Shown in pieces: positions 59,790 to 64,000 of a stretch of 64,000 nucleotides of DNA (the stretch's first letter is position 1; the number at the start of each line of letters is the position of its first letter). The stretch spans positions 868,001 to 932,000 of the forward strand of contig NZ_JAUSQX010000001.1 of assembly GCF_030811535.1 (NCBI RefSeq), read 5' to 3'. This stretch comes from Trueperella bonasi (GTDB lineage Bacteria > Actinomycetota > Actinomycetes > Actinomycetales > Actinomycetaceae). The translations under genes and the position numbers were made by a program. The notes beneath the pieces are model-generated. The model saw only the letters and a list, made by a program, of their open reading frames with translations. It was not told the origin of the DNA and ran no database searches.

Positions 59790-60700
59790 GAAAGTGCACC
59801 TCCAAGTGCGTCGAAGCGGACCGGTTCGAAGCCTTCTGCTCGTGACATTTTGGCTTGGTCGCCTCGGAAGTGGGCCATGCCGGACACTCGATCTTCGGTC
59901 ATGTAGGGCTTACCGGCCTGGTTTTCGTGGATGGCAACGGCCGAGCTTTTCACGCCGACGTAGTCGTCAATGTCTACGAATACTTTGGGTGTGAACTGGG
60001 TTGTTACCGATGGCGATTCGAAGCACAGGATTGCGCGATGGCGACGGCCGGCGCGCAAGGTTGCGAGGTGGACGGCGGCGTGGTCTTGGTGCTGGTCATT
60101 TGCCGAATGAGTGAAGATGATGTCCGGGTTGAACTGGTTGATCTTCTTTTCGATGGCGGCGATCATTCCGTTCATATCGGTTTCTAGCTTGGTGTCGGTG
60201 AAGTCGTACACGTCGCACCGGGAGGCACCGAGGAATTTCGAGCCGTTGATTGCTTCTTGTGCGCGAATTTCCGGATCACCGCCGACGGCCCCGGCCGTCA
60301 TGATCATGGTGTGGATTTCGTGGCCCGAATCTGCCAAGCGGGCAAGGGTACCGCCAACTGCGAGTTCGAGATCGTCGGGATGGGCGCCAATTGCCAGCAC
60401 GCGGCGCGGTTTGGCTGTTTTGTTTCCGTGAATCTTGTGCAGCTGGTACATCACGAAGGCGCCTAAAATTCCGGCGAGGCTCGCAACGATAATCACGGCT
60501 TGCCACAGTTGTGACACGTCCCGAATGGTTGCCCACACATTGGCGGGCACGAGCAATATGGCCGAGATGACGGCAAAGATTTGCGGCGGGCGATAGTTCA
60601 CGACCCGGCGGCGGAGCTGTTCTTCACCGGCCACGCTTACGATTGCGGTTACTGCAATAATCGCGGCGAATATCCAATGAAGTGCGTGTAGTGCATTCAT
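59786..60700 (-). CDS. Membrane-anchored PIG-L (LmbE-like) deacetylase
   Basis: A 304-residue protein. Three N-terminal membrane segments (about 5-25, 40-58, 68-88) precede a cytoplasmic PIG-L/LmbE domain: VLAIGAHPDDLELAVGG with zinc ligands His-x-Asp-Asp at 107-110, and THSANDQHQDHAAVH. The family deacetylates N-acetyl aminosugars such as GlcNAc-PI or GlcNAc-Ins. The membrane anchor is uncommon and suggests a lipid-linked substrate. First gene of the three-gene operon; AAGGA precedes the ATG. Confidence 0.9.
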   Translation of the reverse strand: MNALHALHWIFAAIIAVTAIVSVAGEEQLRRRVVNYRPPQIFAVISAILLVPANVWATIRDVSQLWQAVIIVASLAGILGAFVMYQLHKIHGNKTAKPRRVLAIGAHPDDLELAVGGTLARLADSGHEIHTMIMTAGAVGGDPEIRAQEAINGSKFLGASRCDVYDFTDTKLETDMNGMIAAIEKKINQFNPDIIFTHSANDQHQDHAAVHLATLRAGRRHRAILCFESPSVTTQFTPKVFVDIDDYVGVKSSAVAIHENQAGKPYMTEDRVSGMAHFRGDQAKMSRAEGFEPVRFDALGGALS

Positions 60701-60851
60701 GTGTATCCTTTCAGAATCTTCTTGGCCTGGTGGTGGCCACGCCTTTAGTTTGATTGCTGAAAGAAAGAGCTGCGATGGATGAAAATGAGTAAATTCTCAT
60801 CACTGTGAGAGTTCATTTACCTTGAACCAGCCGGGCTCTCAGCACCCCCAA

Positions 60852-60922
60852 CCATTTGTTGTGACTTTGAGGGTTTTCGTGAACAAAACCGGCCGATTTC
60901 CCGGTTTTCTCACAATAAATGG
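60852..60922. repeat. 71-bp inverted-repeat element, copy C
   Basis: Ends CCATTTGTTGTGA and TCACAATAAATGG (one mismatch), inner hairpin AAAACCGG/CCGGTTTT. As in copy B, similarity continues to a CCCTA that supplies the stop of the next minus-strand gene (hrpB). Confidence 0.82.
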
Positions 60923-60940
60923 CCCGGTGTCCGACTAGCC

Positions 60941-63502
60941 CTAGCGTTTGCGGGGCTTGGCGCGGCTTGTGGGGGTGGCAGTGAGCGGATCTTCGGGCCA
61001 CGGATGGCGCGGATAGCGCCCGCGCATTTCGGCCCGCACATCCTTGTAGGGCCCGGCCCAAAATGATTCGAGGTCTTCGGTGATTGCCAGTGGCCGCTGC
61101 GCCGGCGAAAGCAATTCGAGCGTCACGGGCACGCCGGCCAGCCGGGGAGTTGACGTCCATCCAAAGGCCTCTTGGATCCGCAAGCGAACGGTCGGCTTCC
61201 CGCTTGAATAAACAACTTTTGCAGTGCCGACGGGCGTGGTGATCCGTTCGGGGGCTAGATCATCGAGTTTCGCGGCTTCAGGCCAGGGCAGCAACGCCCG
61301 CAGCCCGGCGAGCAGGTCTGGGTTCGTGGCGCCTAACTGGGGTTCGAGCCATTCCTTCACACGCGCCGCGAGCGCCTCGTCGGACACGTCCGGCCATGGT
61401 TCGCCGACGGCGCCGTGCAAGAACGCCATTCTCTCCCGTAAGCTTCGCGCGGCAGCCGGCCAAGAAAGTGTGCCAATGCCTCTGCTCGCGATGTCCTCGG
61501 CGCGAGCTTGTGCCACTTGCGCGGCGCTTAGGGTGACCGGCTCGCTGGCTAAGTCGATTGCGCCGAGTGAACGCACAATCCGCCCGCTGACTTTCGTGCC
61601 AGCAACCACGGTTTCGAGCCGTTCGGCCAGCATGTCGGCTCCTAGTTCGAGCGCGCGATCCTGGTCGATAGGCACGGCCGCCCGAATCACAGCATCGGCT
61701 CGGCCCTGCGTTTGGCCAAGATCGGCGACGGCGAGCCAGTGCGAACCTTCCAACGGGCTGCCTTTTGGTAGCACGGCGCCCGCGCCGTTTGCCAGCAGAT
61801 AGCCCTTCCCACGTTCGCGAGCAATCCACGTGGGATACGCGAGCCCGACGACGGTGGCAAGCGCCTCGTCGCCCAATGTTCCGTTGTTCGCTTGCTCGGC
61901 ATTGGGGAAAGTTTTGGCGGACGAATGATCTTGGGTTGTCGAATGGGCGTGGGTCATGGTGGAAGAGTCGAGAGTGGAATCGGAGCCAGACGTGGCGCGC
62001 GCAATTTTTTCCAACCGCGTTCTTTCCCGGGGCCACTGGCGTGCTGAGCTGTTTGCGTGGCCGGGCCTGTCCCCGCGGCTAACGCTTCGCAAGGCTGCCG
62101 CTAAATCGGCGCCCGGCACGCGCGTATCCACATTGAGCAGCGCAATGATCGCGGCGGCGGTTTCAACTCCGACTTCGCGCGCGCCAGCAATGAGGCCGCG
62201 TGCTAGCTGGGGCGAGGCCGGAATCTGGGCCAAGCTACGCCCGAGCTCGGTGATTGCCCCCGCGTCGTCAACCGCGCCTAAGGCCCGCAAGGTTGCCTGC
62301 GCCGATTCGAGCGCTGCGGGTTGCGGATGATCCAGTAGTCGCAGTCCTTCCATCCGCGGATTACCCCAGGCAGCGCACTGTAAAGCGGCATCCGTGATAT
62401 CGGCGGTTAAGATTTCCGGCGCGGAAAACTCTGCGGCACGTCCAAAGGCCAGGCACCTGAATGCCCGGCCCGGACCTTCTCGGCCAGCTCGGCCCGCCCG
62501 CTGAGTCATCTGCGCACGCGAAGCATGGACGGTTACAAGCCCGCCGATGCCGGTTCGCGGATCGAAGCGTGCTTCCCTAGCAAGCCCCGAATCCACAACC
62601 GTCCGCACACCCGGCACCGTCAATGAAGATTCGGCCACCGCCGTCGCAATGATAATCCGGTCCTCCTCGCTTGAAAGTACGCGATCCTGTTCGCGCGCTG
62701 GCAGTGAACCGTGCAGGGAGCACACCGGTAGCCGCGCTCCAGCAAGCAGGCCCCGCAGTTTTTCGATCTCGCCAACGCCGGGCATGAAAACCAGAACCGA
62801 TCCCTGCTCACCATTCGCGGCCTCCTGAACCACGCGGGCTACATGGCTCAAAAAATCCCGGCTTACCGTGATTCCGTGACCGAAGTCCCCAAGCGCTTGG
62901 GGGCCGATCCGCTCGGAGATCTCAACGGGGTGAATCGCGCCCGGCACATCCACCACCGTGCCACCGACGAGTTCAGCCACCTTCTGCGCCGCCAAGGTTG
63001 CTGACATCGCAACTACACGCAAGTCCGGCCGAAGCGCATCTTGGACGTCCAAAGCAAAAGCCGTCACCAGGTCGGTTTCTAGATCACGCTCGTGGACCTC
63101 GTCGATCACGATCGCACCCACGCCGGGCAGGTCTGGTTCGGAGTGCAAGATCCGCAGCATCACGCCCGGGGTCACCATTTCAATGCGCTCACCGGGAACG
63201 CTTTCGCCCCGCACCCGGAATCCCACCTGTTCGCCCACTGGCTCACCGATCAGGGACGCGATCCGCCGGGCGGCTGCACGGGCGGCCACCCGGCGCGGTT
63301 GAACCACGAGCACCTTGAGCGCCCTAGCCCGCCGAGCCTCATCATCGTCGGAAAGGATTTTCGCGAAAAGCGGTGGAACGAGTGTCGTCTTGCCGGAGCC
63401 GGGCGGGGCCGTCACCACCGCGTTTCCCTCCTGGGTGGCGATTTCTGCCAGGCCCTCAGCGACGGGAAGATCGGGCGGTCTGAGGATGAGGCGGTCAGTC
63501 AC
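60941..63502 (-). CDS. hrpB: ATP-dependent helicase HrpB (DEAH-box family)
   Basis: An 853-residue protein, normal HrpB length. Walker A APPGSGKTT, DEVH box in VIDEVHERDLE, motif III SATLA, motif VI QRAGRAGREGPGR, then the HrpB-specific C-terminal domain. A Ser/Thr/His-rich stretch of about 45 residues (around TMTHAHSTTQDHSS) interrupts the middle and is probably a species-specific linker. GTG start at 63502 overlaps the upstream TetR gene by eight bases. The helicase's cellular role is poorly known. Confidence 0.94.
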   Translation of the reverse strand: MTDRLILRPPDLPVAEGLAEIATQEGNAVVTAPPGSGKTTLVPPLFAKILSDDDEARRARALKVLVVQPRRVAARAAARRIASLIGEPVGEQVGFRVRGESVPGERIEMVTPGVMLRILHSEPDLPGVGAIVIDEVHERDLETDLVTAFALDVQDALRPDLRVVAMSATLAAQKVAELVGGTVVDVPGAIHPVEISERIGPQALGDFGHGITVSRDFLSHVARVVQEAANGEQGSVLVFMPGVGEIEKLRGLLAGARLPVCSLHGSLPAREQDRVLSSEEDRIIIATAVAESSLTVPGVRTVVDSGLAREARFDPRTGIGGLVTVHASRAQMTQRAGRAGREGPGRAFRCLAFGRAAEFSAPEILTADITDAALQCAAWGNPRMEGLRLLDHPQPAALESAQATLRALGAVDDAGAITELGRSLAQIPASPQLARGLIAGAREVGVETAAAIIALLNVDTRVPGADLAAALRSVSRGDRPGHANSSARQWPRERTRLEKIARATSGSDSTLDSSTMTHAHSTTQDHSSAKTFPNAEQANNGTLGDEALATVVGLAYPTWIARERGKGYLLANGAGAVLPKGSPLEGSHWLAVADLGQTQGRADAVIRAAVPIDQDRALELGADMLAERLETVVAGTKVSGRIVRSLGAIDLASEPVTLSAAQVAQARAEDIASRGIGTLSWPAAARSLRERMAFLHGAVGEPWPDVSDEALAARVKEWLEPQLGATNPDLLAGLRALLPWPEAAKLDDLAPERITTPVGTAKVVYSSGKPTVRLRIQEAFGWTSTPRLAGVPVTLELLSPAQRPLAITEDLESFWAGPYKDVRAEMRGRYPRHPWPEDPLTATPTSRAKPRKR

Positions 63503-64000
63503 CGGCGCGCAGCGCGTCGAGTACCCGCATCGACGTCGCCTTCACCCTTTCCACATCCTGCCCCTGATCGAGAAGCTTCAACCCAGCATCCAACAGCGAA
63601 CGCGTCATCCGCGCATTAATCGCGGCATCCGCCGGCATTAACTCTTTCCACAGCTGCGCGATGTTGCGGGCGAGTTCCTGGTGAAAGTTCATGACGGCGC
63701 CCGAGCGGCTCTGAACCTCCCGCCCCGACGGCGGCTCCCCCGACTTCTTGCCGCGCGTCATCCCGAAGGTGAGCACGTCGACCAGCCACTGGTGGCCCGC
63801 TTCCGCACCAATATCGAGGCTTAGCGCAATCAGGCTCTTCAGCCGGTCATAGGGCTCCTCGTGATCGTCGATCGCCTGGGCGAGCCGCTCACCCCAGTGC
63901 GGGATGTAGCGCTCTAAAACCAGCACCCGCAGATCATCAACCGAGTCAACATAGCGGTAAATTGAATTGCGTGCAATTCCGGCCGACTTCGCCACCACGC
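63495..64000 (-). CDS. TetR-family regulator (partial, N-terminus outside window)
   Basis: The frame is open at the right edge. The visible part begins within the HTH (VVAKSAGIARNSIYRYVDSVDDL; the pattern AGIARNSIYRYV is the TetR recognition helix) and continues as an all-helical ligand-binding domain ending RVLDALRAGD. Translationally coupled to hrpB by an eight-base overlap, an arrangement that suggests co-expression. Ligand unknown. Confidence 0.88.
   Translation of the reverse strand, partial: VVAKSAGIARNSIYRYVDSVDDLRVLVLERYIPHWGERLAQAIDDHEEPYDRLKSLIALSLDIGAEAGHQWLVDVLTFGMTRGKKSGEPPSGREVQSRSGAVMNFHQELARNIAQLWKELMPADAAINARMTRSLLDAGLKLLDQGQDVERVKATSMRVLDALRAGD

Overview
The window is a stretch of moderately high-GC actinobacterial chromosome. 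The evidence is a WhiB regulator, a class A penicillin-binding protein with a PASTA tail, an Ssd/CpaE-like ATPase, DUF5926 and DUF4177 proteins, and many genes with leaderless promoters. The gene set and base composition fit the Actinomycetaceae (Trueperella/Arcanobacterium-like); that placement is inference. I see no rRNA, insertion sequence, prophage or CRISPR array.

Layout. 0-20 kb holds a backbone resembling the mycobacterial ssd - ephE - nth - crp ... ridA - whiB4 - ponA2 - metallophosphoesterase order. It is interrupted by a molybdenum block (about 4.7-13.6 kb): fused ModBC, ModA, MogA/MoaB, MoeA, MoaC, MoaE, MoaA, MobA and a cysteine-containing HTH regulator. 20-30 kb holds a DASS transporter/histidine kinase/receiver operon, then a P-type ATPase-MoaD-MoeB operon that completes the cofactor pathway, and a DUF1846 protein. 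30-33 kb is an OpuA-type glycine betaine importer. 33-44 kb is housekeeping (tadA, upp, pheA, serS, a lipid-kinase-like protein, a HAD phosphatase) with two decayed genes near 35 kb. 44-48 kb is a sugar ABC importer without its own ATPase. 48-54 kb has MgtE, a second DASS transporter, a Nudix protein and tRNAs. 54-64 kb holds two Pro/Ala-rich exported paralogues, diaminopimelate dehydrogenase, a lipoprotein and membrane protein pair, a three-gene glycosyltransferase/ATP-grasp/PIG-L operon, HrpB and the end of a TetR-type regulator.

How parts connect. ModABC supplies molybdate; MoaA and MoaC make the pterin precursor, MoaD/MoaE/MoeB add the dithiolene sulfur, Mog/MoeA insert Mo and MobA adds GMP. 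No molybdoenzyme is in the window. The Crp protein has a matching GTGA-N6-TCAC site between ponA and whiB. TadA (33.5 kb) has its classical substrate, tRNA-Arg(ACG), at 53.1 kb.

Less ordinary items: a MoaD with 32 residues beyond its Gly-Gly next to a MoeB lacking the usual cysteines; a MalF-like permease with a Cna-B/SdrD-like insert; an L7/L12-like domain on a membrane protein; two families of small inverted-repeat intergenic elements; a pentapeptide-like 15-bp repeat in frame behind a stop codon; and a recurrent TANNNT-N6-start leaderless promoter geometry.
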